The translations under genes were made by a program, and so were the position numbers. The notes below the pieces were generated by a model. It was not told where the DNA came from. It ran no database searches and saw only the letters and a list, made by a program, of their open reading frames with translations. Shown here in pieces: positions 44,665 to 53,626 of a stretch of 64,000 bases of DNA. The first letter of the stretch is position 1, and every line of letters starts with the position of its first letter. Origin of the DNA: Scleromatobacter sp039920745 (GTDB lineage Bacteria; Pseudomonadota; Gammaproteobacteria; Burkholderiales; Burkholderiaceae_C); contig JBDSDD010000022.1 in NCBI GenBank assembly GCA_039920745.1, positions 1 through 64,000 on the forward strand, given 5' to 3'.

Positions 44665-44671
44665 GGGCGCG

Positions 44672-45280
44672 TCAATCGTCCGTGGTGATTCGGCGTTCGT
44701 CCGCGGCGACGTCGGGCTGCGTGCCGGGCGTGGCCGCGCGCGCCTCGTCCACCAGCGCGAGCAGGCGTTGTGCGAAGGCGTGCGCGTGGGCCTGCACCTC
44801 GTGCGCCTCGGCCTTGTGTGCGCCGTGGAACACCTGCGGGTCGAGGAAGCGCATGCCCACCAATGCAGCCGTCTGCTCGTAGGCCGGCAGGAAGCTGGCG
44901 AACGGATGTCGGTTGCTGCCGGCGGACTCGTACGAAGTCTCGGTGCCGCCGGTCGACACCACCAGCCACAGGCACTTGCCCGCCAGCGCGCGCCCGCCCG
45001 GCCCGTAGGCCCAGCGGAACGCCAGCACGTCGTCGACCCACAGCTTCATCAGCGCGGGCATCGAATACCACTGCACAGGATGCACCCAGACCACCGCGCG
45101 GGCAACGGCGAGCGCGGCCTGCTCGGCCTCGATGTCGATCACGTAGTCGGGGTAGAGCGCGTACAGGTCGCGCACCTCCACGGCGTCGGACGGCAGCAGC
45201 CGGGCTTGCGCGGCGAGGGCGCGGTTGACGCGCGATCGCGCGATGTCGGGGTGGGCGATCAGCACCAGAACGTCTGCCAT
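44672..45280 (-). CDS. NAD(P)H-dependent quinone oxidoreductase (KefF/KefG-like)
   Basis: The 202-residue flavodoxin-fold protein shows VLVLIAHPDIARSRVNRALA, VVWVHPVQWYSMPALMKLWV and LVVSTGGTETSYES, the FMN-binding quinone reductase family motifs. In Kef systems such subunits activate the antiporter and reduce quinones. The ATG at 45280 is used; an ATG at 45289 would add three residues. It is immediately upstream of the antiporter gene. Confidence 0.88.
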   Translation of the reverse strand: MADVLVLIAHPDIARSRVNRALAAQARLLPSDAVEVRDLYALYPDYVIDIEAEQAALAVARAVVWVHPVQWYSMPALMKLWVDDVLAFRWAYGPGGRALAGKCLWLVVSTGGTETSYESAGSNRHPFASFLPAYEQTAALVGMRFLDPQVFHGAHKAEAHEVQAHAHAFAQRLLALVDEARAATPGTQPDVAADERRITTDD

Positions 45281-45346
45281 GTGCCCCATTGTGGCGGGTT
45301 CGGTAACATCGGGGCGTCCCGTCGAGCTACTCTGGAGAGAACCCGC

Positions 45347-45988
45347 ATGGCTGTCATCGTCGTTGCAAACCCCAAGGGCGGCGTCGGCAAGAGCACGCTT
45401 GCCACGCAGATATCTGGCTACCTGGCCTCGCTGGGGAAGGTGGTCACGCTGGGTGACCTCGACCGCCAGCAGTCCTCGCGCCAATGGCTGGACATCCGTC
45501 CCGCCAACCTGCCGCGCATCCTGCCCTGGGACATCTCGCGCGACGCCATCGCCCGTCCGGCCAAGGGCGCCACGCACGCCGTCATCGATACGCCGGCCGG
45601 ACTGCACGGCAGCCGGCTCGACGCCGCGATGAAGGTGGCCGACATGCTCGTCGTGCCACTGCAGCCCAGCCTGTTCGACATGCAGGCCACGCACGCCTTC
45701 GCCCAGGAGCTGCGTGCGCACAAGCGCGCCGGCAGGGTGCGCATCGGCCTGGTGGGCATGCGCGTCAAGGAACACACGATCGCGCAGGAGCGCTTCCAGG
45801 AGTTCGTCCTGGCGCTGGGCATCCCGCTGATCACCACGCTGCGCGACACGCAGAACTACGTGCACCTGGCAGCGCACGGCCTGACGCTGTTCGACGTCGC
45901 GCCGGGCAAGGTCGAGCGCGACCTGGCCCAGTTCGAGCCGCTGGGGCGCTGGCTGGCGCTGCCGGCCAAGCCGATCCCCGTGGAATGA
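45347..45988 (+). CDS. ParA-family ATPase, orphan
   Basis: The 213-residue cytoplasmic ATPase has the deviant Walker A motif NPKGGVGKST, switch DLDRQQSSRQW and Walker B-type VIDTPAG. Length is that of short ParA/MinD-like proteins that position cargo or clusters rather than plasmids. No ParB or parS site is nearby. GGAGAG at 45334-45339 precedes the start. The next gene (MaoC-like) overlaps its stop. Confidence 0.9.
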   Translation: MAVIVVANPKGGVGKSTLATQISGYLASLGKVVTLGDLDRQQSSRQWLDIRPANLPRILPWDISRDAIARPAKGATHAVIDTPAGLHGSRLDAAMKVADMLVVPLQPSLFDMQATHAFAQELRAHKRAGRVRIGLVGMRVKEHTIAQERFQEFVLALGIPLITTLRDTQNYVHLAAHGLTLFDVAPGKVERDLAQFEPLGRWLALPAKPIPVE

Positions 45989-46437
45989 GGACGTTCGCGC
46001 ATGTGGCCGACCTGGCGAGCCTCGTGGGCCAGGAGGTCGGCACCAGCGATTGGGTCGGGGTCACGCAGGCCAGCATCGACCAGTTCGCGCAGGCCACCGG
46101 CGATGCTCAGTGGATCCACGTCGACCCGGTGCGCGCTGCCGACGGCCCGTTCGCAGCCACCGTGGCGCACGGGTTCCTGACGCTCTCGCTGCTGTCCCGG
46201 TTGTTCGCCGCGGCGATCTCGTTCGAGGACGTGCGCATGAGCCTGAACTACGGCCTCGACCGCGTGCGCTTTCCGGCGCCCGTGCCCGTTGGCAGCCGGC
46301 TGCGCGCGGTCTGCGTGCTGAAGTCGTTCGAGGCCGTCGCCGGTGGAGCGCAGGTGACGCTGACCGTGACGCTCAAGCGCGAAGGGGGTACGAAGCCGGC
46401 CTGCGTGGCCGAGTGGATCACGCGCCATCTGGTCTGA
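45985..46437 (+). CDS. MaoC-like hotdog-fold dehydratase
   Basis: The 150-residue protein matches the MaoC/R-specific enoyl-CoA hydratase family: ASIDQFAQATGDAQWIHVDP carries the catalytic Asp and His (D-x4-H), followed by VAHGFLTLSLL and the GLDRVRFPAPVPVGSRLRA segment. It probably hydrates enoyl-CoA. It overlaps the ParA gene by four bases (ATGA), so the two are co-translated, which is unusual for their roles. Confidence 0.9.
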   Translation: MRTFAHVADLASLVGQEVGTSDWVGVTQASIDQFAQATGDAQWIHVDPVRAADGPFAATVAHGFLTLSLLSRLFAAAISFEDVRMSLNYGLDRVRFPAPVPVGSRLRAVCVLKSFEAVAGGAQVTLTVTLKREGGTKPACVAEWITRHLV

Positions 46438-46720
46438 CTCGAAACACATTGCCGCCGCCGCCGGCGCTCAAGCGAGCACCTGAGATCCAAGGCAAGGCAA
46501 GCGAGGGTCGCACCCGAGCCGATCCGGGCTCCTCCTCGGAAGGCAACGAGCGCTGGCGAGCGGGGAAGCGGTCATTCATCTCGACAGTTGTTTTCCCTGC
46601 CCCCCCCATCGGGGGGTCGGCAAACCGGGGTGCACCCGATACGATCGACACGAGGAGTGTGTTGTTCCCTTCATGGGGGCCATACAGGGTGACCTATAAC
46701 GAAAGTCGGAGCGGATATCC
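46438..46720. other. Intergenic region with a G/C palindrome
   Basis: These 283 bases separate maoC and the LuxR regulator. They contain CCCCCCCCATCGGGGGG (46602-46617), a palindrome related to the dispersed repeats, and near the end GGAGCGGATATCC, which supplies the ribosome site of the next gene. No other gene is seen. Confidence 0.45.
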
Positions 46721-47422
46721 ATGAAGGTGTTGCTGGTCGATGACCACCCGTTGATCCTGTCTGCGCTGCAGGCCATGATTCAGGAACTGGATCCGGACGT
46801 GCGTGTCACCGCCGTGGGGAGCGCGGCTGCGGCGCGTTCGGCGCTGGCCGCCGACGCGAACTTCGACCTCGTGCTGCTCGACCTGCAACTGGGCGACGCC
46901 AGCGGCTTCGACGTGCTGGTCGAGATGCGCAAGGCCCATCCGGCGCTGCCGGTGGTGGTGATCTCCGCCTCCGACCGCGCCAGCGACGTCATCCAGGCGA
47001 TCGATCTCGGCGCGATGGGCTTCGTGCCCAAGCGCGCCTCCAACGACACGCTGGTCGACGCGCTGCGCCTCGTGATGGCTGGCGGCATCTACGTGCCGGC
47101 CATGCATCTCGGAAGCCAGGCTGGCCCATCGAGCCGCGCCGCGTCCTCCGCCATCCCGGCCGCCGAGACGGCCACCTACCAGGTCACGCCGTCGTTCGAG
47201 GAACTGGGACTCACGCCGCGCCAGGCCGACGTGCTGACCCAGTTGCTGCAAGGCAAGCCCAACAAGGAAATCGCACGCCGCCTCGGCCTGTCGGTCGAGA
47301 CGGTCAAGGATCACGTGCAGGCGGTGCTGCGCGCGCTGGGCGTCAGCTCGCGCACGCAAGCCGTGCTGGCGGTCAGCCAGATGACCCAGCAGCGCCTCGA
47401 GCGCCGCGCCGTTCCCCGCTAG
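46721..47422 (+). CDS. LuxR/NarL-family response regulator
   Basis: The 233-residue regulator has a receiver domain (VDDHPLI, phospho-acceptor LLLDLQLGDASG, Lys in GFVPKRA) and a C-terminal LuxR helix-turn-helix (LTPRQADVLTQLLQGKPNKE, ARRLGLSVETVKDHV). GGAG with nine-base spacing precedes the ATG. It is followed by a radical SAM gene and then a hybrid kinase, and may be the output of that kinase. Confidence 0.92.
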   Translation: MKVLLVDDHPLILSALQAMIQELDPDVRVTAVGSAAAARSALAADANFDLVLLDLQLGDASGFDVLVEMRKAHPALPVVVISASDRASDVIQAIDLGAMGFVPKRASNDTLVDALRLVMAGGIYVPAMHLGSQAGPSSRAASSAIPAAETATYQVTPSFEELGLTPRQADVLTQLLQGKPNKEIARRLGLSVETVKDHVQAVLRALGVSSRTQAVLAVSQMTQQRLERRAVPR

Positions 47423-47428
47423 ATGCTG

Positions 47429-47465
47429 GCCCCCACGCTCCTGCGTCGCTGCCCCCCGAGGGGGA
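47429..47465 (+). repeat. Dispersed GC-palindrome repeat, copy B
   Basis: GCCCCCACGCTCCTGCGTCG then CTGCCCCCCGAGGGGGA. It matches copy A (36669-36712) almost base for base in the opposite orientation, just past the LuxR regulator stop. Confidence 0.6.
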
Positions 47466-47560
47466 GCTCGGGTTGGCTCGGATGTGATCCTCGCTGCCCG
47501 AGAGCTTGGGTGGGCCTGCGGCCGGCTGGATACCGACCACGCTGACGCGGTCGCTTCGGC

Positions 47561-49138
47561 ATGCGCGTCGCGATCATCTCGGTCTTCGTTGACTACCACC
47601 GGCGCGGCGCGCACCACCGCGGCGTGCTGCAGCCGCAGGTCGGTCCGCTGATCGCCGCGCTGCTGCCCGATTCGGCCGACGTCCACATCGTCAACGACAC
47701 CTGGACCGATCCCGACTGGTCGCGTGACTATGACCTGGTGTTCCTGTCGTGCATGCATGCCGAGTTCGACCGCGCGCGCCAGATCGCCCATTACTACAAG
47801 CGGCGCGGCGCGCAAGTGGTGATCGGAGGCTCGATGGCCTCGATGTACCCGCACCTGTGCGCGCCCTGGTTCGACGCGGTGATCGTGGGCGACCCCGAGG
47901 ACACCGTGCCGCATGTCTACGAGGACGCCGCGCGTCACCAGTTGCAGCGCCTGTACCGCTCGGGTGGCGGCGCCTCCGCGCGCGCACCCACGCCGCTGGC
48001 GCACCGCGTCGCCGACCAGCAGATCTTCCCGCTCGCGCTGGAGGTCACGCGCGGCTGTCCGTATACGTGCGACTTCTGCGTGCTCACCGGCATGGGCACG
48101 CGCTTCGACACGCGCCCGATCGCGCGCGTCGAGCAGGATCTCGTCAGGCTGCGCGAGGCGCTCAACGGACGCATCACCGGTCCGCTCAAGCACAAGCGCC
48201 GGCGCATGGCGATGTTCTACGACAACAACATTGCCGGCAATCTGGGCTACCTGCGCCAACTGTGCGATCTCACCGAGCGGCTGGGCCTGGAGTGGGCCAG
48301 CTCGGTCACGTTCAACGTGCTCACCAACAAGGCGCTGATGCAGCGCATGTTCGACAGCGGCTGTCGCGCGCTCTACGTGGGCCTCGAAACCTTCAACCCG
48401 GCCGCGCTCGACGACTTCAACAAGCCGCAGAACCGCCTGCCGCTGATCAAGCGCGCGCTGGATGACGCGCGCGACGTCGGCATCCTCGTGACCGCAGGCA
48501 TGATCCTCAGCCCGCAGCACGACGACATCGCCTACATCCGTTCGTTGCCCGAGCGCCTGCGCGAGAGCGGCCTGCACATCCCGACCTTCCTCGCGTTCGA
48601 GACGCCGTTCCCGGGCACGCCGTACTTCAACCGCCTGGCCAGCCAGAACGCCGAGCGGCTGGCGCGTGGCGAGCGTGCGCTGTTCCTGCCGAATGCGTTG
48701 CTGCGCGATTTCACGTCGTACACGCTGGTCGTCGAGCCCACGCTGGCGCCGGCGCAGGACTACGTCGACGCCTACAAGAAGACGCTCGACGAGATCTACG
48801 CACCGCGCCGCAAGCTCGCCAAGCTGATGCACGACCTGCCGGCCTACGTGAAGCGCCGCGCCTGGACCAGCGCGATGCTCGACCTCGGCGACACGCTCAC
48901 CGGCGGCCTGCCGCGCGCCAAGGGCCGAACGTATCTCGCCGGCACCGACCTGGCTCCGCCCGAGCGCGTGCCGCTGACCGAGGTCGATTTCGACGACGAG
49001 CACCACGCCGCCAGCCTGCTGCTGCCCACGGCCGTCACCGACGCGACGGGCCGCCTGTTGCCACAATGGGCGTCCCTCGACGAGTCGCTGCAGTTCGTCG
49101 CTCCTCCCCGCAAGAAGAAGTCGGTCGTGGTCTCATGA
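47561..49138 (+). CDS. B12-binding-type radical SAM enzyme
   Basis: The 525-residue cytoplasmic protein starts with a Rossmann-like domain (about 1-150: LPDSADVHIVNDTW, VVIGGSMASMYPH, VIVGDPEDTV) of the cobalamin-binding type. The radical SAM domain follows, with the [4Fe-4S] motif RGCPYTCDFC (CxxxCxxC) and the (beta/alpha)6 repeats. A C-terminal extension follows. Such enzymes include tRNA/metabolite methylthiotransferases and BchE- or HpnJ-like enzymes; the substrate is not identifiable. Its stop overlaps the next gene start (ATGA). Confidence 0.85.
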   Translation: MRVAIISVFVDYHRRGAHHRGVLQPQVGPLIAALLPDSADVHIVNDTWTDPDWSRDYDLVFLSCMHAEFDRARQIAHYYKRRGAQVVIGGSMASMYPHLCAPWFDAVIVGDPEDTVPHVYEDAARHQLQRLYRSGGGASARAPTPLAHRVADQQIFPLALEVTRGCPYTCDFCVLTGMGTRFDTRPIARVEQDLVRLREALNGRITGPLKHKRRRMAMFYDNNIAGNLGYLRQLCDLTERLGLEWASSVTFNVLTNKALMQRMFDSGCRALYVGLETFNPAALDDFNKPQNRLPLIKRALDDARDVGILVTAGMILSPQHDDIAYIRSLPERLRESGLHIPTFLAFETPFPGTPYFNRLASQNAERLARGERALFLPNALLRDFTSYTLVVEPTLAPAQDYVDAYKKTLDEIYAPRRKLAKLMHDLPAYVKRRAWTSAMLDLGDTLTGGLPRAKGRTYLAGTDLAPPERVPLTEVDFDDEHHAASLLLPTAVTDATGRLLPQWASLDESLQFVAPPRKKKSVVVS

Positions 49139-51060
49139 AGCGCGAAGATTCTCCCCCGTCGTCGATCCTGACGCTGCCCATCGAGGGCCAGGCCGAGCTG
49201 CGTGCTTTCGATCGCGCGACGGGCCAGGCCAACGCCAACACGCTGCCGCCAGCGTCCGGTGACGACATCGACCTCAGCGTCGGCCACATCGACCCGCTGA
49301 TCGACCAGGTCGACAACCTGCATGCGTTCGCCCGCACCGGGCTGGTCGGCAATACGGTGGGCGCCAGCGTGATCGTCGCGCTGTACGCGCACGGGGTGCC
49401 GATGTTGACGATGACCGTCTGGGCCATCCTGTTCGGCGCGGCCCTGGTGCTGCGCGCGGTGCTCACCATCACCTATCTGCGGCGCTGGCGTGGCTCGTCC
49501 GCGCTGCTGCGCAGCTGGCGCAACCGCTACCTCACCGGCGTGCTGGCCACCGGGGCGATGTGGGGCGCCTCGGTGTGGCTGTTCTATCCGTACGGCGGCA
49601 ACCTGGAGCGCATCGCGCTGCTGCTCACCGTCTACAGCTTCTGCATCTCCGCGGTACCGGCGCTGGCCACGCAGTTCGGCGCCTTCATCGCGTTCGTCGC
49701 GCTCACCTTCGTGCCGATGATCCTGCGCATCGCGCTGCTGCCCGATCACGACGGCTGGACGCTGGCGGGCATCCTGTTCCTGATCTTCGGCATCACGGTG
49801 ATGCTGGGCCGCAGCTACCAGCGCTCGTTCGCGCGCGTCGTCGCACTCAAGCAGCGCGGCCTGCAACTGCTGGCCCAGTTGCAGGTGGAGAAGGTGGCCG
49901 CTGACCAGGCGCGCCGCGAGGCCGAGACGGCCAACCGCGCCAAGACGCAGTTCTTTGCCGCCGCCAGCCACGACCTGCGCCAGCCGCTGCACGCGCTGGG
50001 CCTGTTCGCCGAGGCGCTGCGCCACCGCATCGGCACCGACGCCGAGGTGGCCCACCTGGTCAACAGCATCAACAGCTCGGTCGACGCGCTCGAAGGCCTG
50101 TTCTCCGAGCTGCTCGACATCACCAAGATCGACACCGGCGGCGTCGAGGCGCGGCCGGAGAACTTCAGCGTCGAGGCGATGTTCGCGCGCCTGAAGCTGC
50201 ACTTCGAGCCGACCGCGTTCGAGAAGGGCCTCGCGCTGCGCTTTCGCGGCGGCAAGCACTTTGGCTACGCCGACCCGTTGCTGCTTGATCGCGTGGTGCG
50301 CAACCTGTTGTCCAACGCGATCCGCTACACCAACGACGGTGGCATCGTTGTCGGGGCGCGCCAGCGCGGCGACAAGCTGCGCTTCGAGGTCTGGGATACG
50401 GGCCTCGGTATCCGGCCGCACGAGCAGGATCGCATCTTCGAGGAGTTCTACCAGGTCTCCAACGATGCGCCGCCGCTCGACCCGACGCAGCGCAAGGGTT
50501 TGGGCCTGGGCCTGGCCATCGTGCGCAGACTGGCGCGCGTGCTCGACGCGCCGCTGCGGCTGCGCTCGGTGCCGGGGCGCGGCACCATGTTCTCCATCGA
50601 GATCCCGCTGGGCCAGCGCCCCAAGCCCAGCGAGCCCTCCGTGGCGCTGCGCCAGGCCATCGGGCTGACGCTGGATCGCCGCCTGATCGTCATCGTCGAG
50701 GACGACCCGGCCGTTCTGGGCGGCCTGCAGGTGCTGCTCAAGAGCTGGGGCGCGGACGTCCTCGCGTTCGACTCGTATTCCGCCGCGGCCGACTGGGCCG
50801 CCGCCGCGGCCGCGCGCAAGCTGGTCAAGCCCGACCTGCTGATCGTCGACTTCCGGCTCGAAAGCGGCCACACGGGCCTCGAAGTGATCCAGTCCATGCG
50901 CGGCGCGTTCGGCAGCGCGCTGCCGGCGGTGATCGTCACCGGCAGCCTGATGTCCAACCAGGAAGGCGAGGCCCACGCGCACGACTTCCACCTGCTGCTC
51001 AAGCCCGTCGTTCCCACCAAGCTGCGCGCGATGATCGCGTTCAAGCTCGGCCAGCGCTGA
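49135..51060 (+). CDS. Hybrid sensor histidine kinase/response regulator
   Basis: The 641-residue membrane protein has about six transmembrane helices (65-215) as its sensor. The kinase core comprises H-box FAAASHDLRQPLHALGLF, N-box RVVRNLLSNAIRYTN, G-boxes DTGLGIRPHEQDR and GLGLGLAIVRRLARVL. A C-terminal receiver has VIVEDDPAVLGG, LIVDFRLESGHTGL (phospho-acceptor Asp) and LLLKPVVPTK. It overlaps the radical SAM gene by four bases. Together with the LuxR regulator two genes upstream it suggests a phosphorelay. Confidence 0.92.
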   Translation: MKREDSPPSSILTLPIEGQAELRAFDRATGQANANTLPPASGDDIDLSVGHIDPLIDQVDNLHAFARTGLVGNTVGASVIVALYAHGVPMLTMTVWAILFGAALVLRAVLTITYLRRWRGSSALLRSWRNRYLTGVLATGAMWGASVWLFYPYGGNLERIALLLTVYSFCISAVPALATQFGAFIAFVALTFVPMILRIALLPDHDGWTLAGILFLIFGITVMLGRSYQRSFARVVALKQRGLQLLAQLQVEKVAADQARREAETANRAKTQFFAAASHDLRQPLHALGLFAEALRHRIGTDAEVAHLVNSINSSVDALEGLFSELLDITKIDTGGVEARPENFSVEAMFARLKLHFEPTAFEKGLALRFRGGKHFGYADPLLLDRVVRNLLSNAIRYTNDGGIVVGARQRGDKLRFEVWDTGLGIRPHEQDRIFEEFYQVSNDAPPLDPTQRKGLGLGLAIVRRLARVLDAPLRLRSVPGRGTMFSIEIPLGQRPKPSEPSVALRQAIGLTLDRRLIVIVEDDPAVLGGLQVLLKSWGADVLAFDSYSAAADWAAAAAARKLVKPDLLIVDFRLESGHTGLEVIQSMRGAFGSALPAVIVTGSLMSNQEGEAHAHDFHLLLKPVVPTKLRAMIAFKLGQR

Positions 51061-51079
51061 CGGGCCTGCCAAGGAAATC

Positions 51080-53116
51080 ATGAGCGCCATCCCCGACCCG
51101 ACCCCCCGCGCGATGCGCCTCGATGGGCCCTTGTCGGCGCGCGCCGTGCTCGATCACTTCAACGAGAAGGGTCGCGGCTTGCTGGGCCTGGGCCAGGAGG
51201 ACGCGGCGCTGCGCATCGCGCAACTGCTGGCGCACGAGGCCGACCTCAGCGCCGCGTGGGGCGGCCTGCCAGGCACCGACCACCCGCGCCACTGGCAGAC
51301 GGCCGTCGGCGACGAGGCCGCGATGAGCGACAAGCGCTCCGAACACCGTCGCCTCGACGTCCACCTGCCGCTGTGGTGGGCGCTGCCGCTGGCGGTGCGC
51401 GATCGCCAGCCGCACCGCGTCACGCTGCCGCTGGCCGCCAACCGCGATGCGCTGTGCAGCCTGATCCGCCGCCACATGCCCAGCGCCTGGTGGCACAGCA
51501 CCGTCCACGTGACGCTGGACATCGAGACGCGCGTGTACTGGGGTGCGCGCGGCGCCGTGCACCCGCACGCGGCCGCGCGTCACGCGTGCGCGCACCGCGG
51601 GGACGCGGGCAGCCCGTCGCTCAAGCTGATGACGCTGGCGTCCGGCCGCGCCGTCGAGACGGCGATGCCCGAGCGCCAGGCCGATCCCGACGTCGTGCTG
51701 AAGGTGCACCCCGGCGTCGGCTGGCTGGTGGCGGTGCCCTTGCTGCGCTTCGAGCGCGAACTCACGCGCAGCGAACGCGTGCGGCAGAAGGCCGCGCTGT
51801 GGTGGCGCCGCGTGCTGGGCCAGCTCGGCCGGCCCGCGCAGCGCGATCGCGACCCGACCTTCGCATCGCGCCTGAAGGCCGACGAAACGTGGTGGGCCGA
51901 GCAACTCGGCGTCGCACCAGGCGCAGCGCGCGGCCTCGAGCGCGAGGCCCACGTCGGCGCGGCCTTGCGCCCTGCCAGCCGCATCGCCACGCAGTCCGCA
52001 TCGCTGCGCGCCCAGGCACAGGTCATCCTGATCCACGGCGGCCTGAGCTCGGCGCGCAGCGGGTTCGAGGCGGCGCTCAACACCCGTGCCCGTGCAGTCG
52101 CCAAGGCGATCGAGGCCGGCCAGCCGATCGCGTCAGGCACGATCGACGTCAAGATCGACCTGGGCAAGGCGCCGGCCGCCGCCACTGCGTTGGAGCGCGA
52201 GCTGTCGCTGGCGGCCACTGCGGCTGCGTTCGACACCGCGGCCCTGTCCGCCGCCCCGGCTCCGGCGCCCAGCGCCACGCACGTGTGGCCAGGCCTGCCG
52301 CTGCTGGACGAGCGCGCCACCTGGCGCTTCGAGCACGACACCTTTCTGCGCGTCGCGCAAAACGTCGCGCACCTGGTCGCGACGGTGCGCAAGCAGTGCA
52401 TCGCCAACAGCCCGGCCGACGCCAGCCGCCACATCGTGCTGATCGCCCACTCGCGCGGCGGCAACGTCGCGCGCTTCGGACTGGTGGCGCTGCGCAAGGC
52501 CTTCGCCAAGCAGGGCTGGACGTTCGCAGCGGTGACGCTGGGCAGCCCGCACCTGGGCACCCATGTGTTCGAGCGCGTCGGCCACCGCTGGCATGGCGTG
52601 GCTGCCGCGGTGGGCGGGCTGCGCCACCTGGGTGCGCCGTGGATGAGCCGCGACACCCTGGCCGAACTCGTCAATCTCGAGCGCGGCCTGGCCTATGACG
52701 TGCCGCCTGGCTTCCACGACGTCGAGCCCGCGGGCGTCGAGCGCATGATGCGCGGCCGTCCCGCCACGGAACTGCCCGAAGGCATGTGGCTGGTCGGCTC
52801 CCATTGGGGCCCCGGCTCGGGCGTCGACGAGAAGGCGTGGGACTGGCTGTTCGAGGATGTGGTGGGCGCCGAGGAAGAGGGCGACGGACTCGTGCGCCGG
52901 TTTTCCGCGCTCGGCGGCCGGCCGGCCGAGAACGACGCGCTGCGCGCGACACCCGAGCGCTGCCCCGTGCAGTTCGATGCGTCGCCGGTGTTCCACACGC
53001 ACTACCTGGTGCATGAGGAGACGCGCTCGCAGATCGCGCGCATGCTGGCCAGCGCGCTGGGGATCCGATCCGGCAACAATGTGGCTTCCTCCGTCCCCCA
53101 CAAGGAAGCGGCATGA
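51080..53116 (+). CDS. Large alpha/beta hydrolase (PGAP1-like)
   Basis: The 678-residue protein has a long N-terminal part of no recognisable domain and a C-terminal alpha/beta hydrolase domain. The oxyanion strand VILIHGGLSSARSGFE and the nucleophile elbow IAHSRGGNVARFGLVALRKA (Ser in AHSRG) are clear, followed by LGSPHLGTHVFERVGHRW, typical of lipase/PGAP1-like acyl-hydrolases. No signal peptide is visible. AAGGAA precedes the ATG. It overlaps the next membrane-protein gene (ATGA). Substrate unknown. Confidence 0.8.
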   Translation: MSAIPDPTPRAMRLDGPLSARAVLDHFNEKGRGLLGLGQEDAALRIAQLLAHEADLSAAWGGLPGTDHPRHWQTAVGDEAAMSDKRSEHRRLDVHLPLWWALPLAVRDRQPHRVTLPLAANRDALCSLIRRHMPSAWWHSTVHVTLDIETRVYWGARGAVHPHAAARHACAHRGDAGSPSLKLMTLASGRAVETAMPERQADPDVVLKVHPGVGWLVAVPLLRFERELTRSERVRQKAALWWRRVLGQLGRPAQRDRDPTFASRLKADETWWAEQLGVAPGAARGLEREAHVGAALRPASRIATQSASLRAQAQVILIHGGLSSARSGFEAALNTRARAVAKAIEAGQPIASGTIDVKIDLGKAPAAATALERELSLAATAAAFDTAALSAAPAPAPSATHVWPGLPLLDERATWRFEHDTFLRVAQNVAHLVATVRKQCIANSPADASRHIVLIAHSRGGNVARFGLVALRKAFAKQGWTFAAVTLGSPHLGTHVFERVGHRWHGVAAAVGGLRHLGAPWMSRDTLAELVNLERGLAYDVPPGFHDVEPAGVERMMRGRPATELPEGMWLVGSHWGPGSGVDEKAWDWLFEDVVGAEEEGDGLVRRFSALGGRPAENDALRATPERCPVQFDASPVFHTHYLVHEETRSQIARMLASALGIRSGNNVASSVPHKEAA

Positions 53117-53580
53117 ATGCAAGGAACTTGCGCGTGGAAGGCTGGGTTGTGCTGGCTGGCGTTGTCGCAGCCACATTCGACCTGGCCTATGCCATCCTGT
53201 TCTACGGTTGGAAGGGCGTGGCGGCAGAGCGGATCCTGCAGACGATCGCGAGTGGCTTCCTGGGCAGGGATGCGTTCCAGTTGGGGTGGCTTTCGGTGGC
53301 ACTGGGGGCCTGGTCGCACTACACGATCTTGATCGTCGCGGCGGCGGTTTTCTACCGCGCTGGACGCCATTGGGCCTGGCCACGGCAGGAGCCGATCACA
53401 GCGGGACTGGTCTATGGTCTTTTGATCTACGGCTTCATGAACTTCGTCGTGCTGCCGCTGTCGGCCTATCCGTACCCGATGCGGTTTCCGCTGCTGACCA
53501 CGGCCACCGGGCTGCTGGTGCACATGGTCGGGGTCGGCCTGTCGATCTCGCTGATCACACGCCGGGCGCACACAGACTGA
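53113..53580 (+). CDS. Four-helix integral membrane protein
   Basis: The 155-residue protein has four hydrophobic helices (VVLAGVVAATFDLAYAILFY, WSHYTILIVAAAVFY, ITAGLVYGLLIYGFMNFVVL, TATGLLVHMVGVGLSISLI). Similar proteins are common in Burkholderiales as uncharacterised membrane proteins. It overlaps the hydrolase gene by four bases, and AAGGAA lies upstream of the ATG, so it is probably part of the same two-gene unit. Confidence 0.7.
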   Translation: MNARNLRVEGWVVLAGVVAATFDLAYAILFYGWKGVAAERILQTIASGFLGRDAFQLGWLSVALGAWSHYTILIVAAAVFYRAGRHWAWPRQEPITAGLVYGLLIYGFMNFVVLPLSAYPYPMRFPLLTTATGLLVHMVGVGLSISLITRRAHTD

Positions 53581-53626
53581 TGCCAGGCCCGCGCCAGCGC
53601 GCCCCGCAAACCCGCAAACCCGTGGC

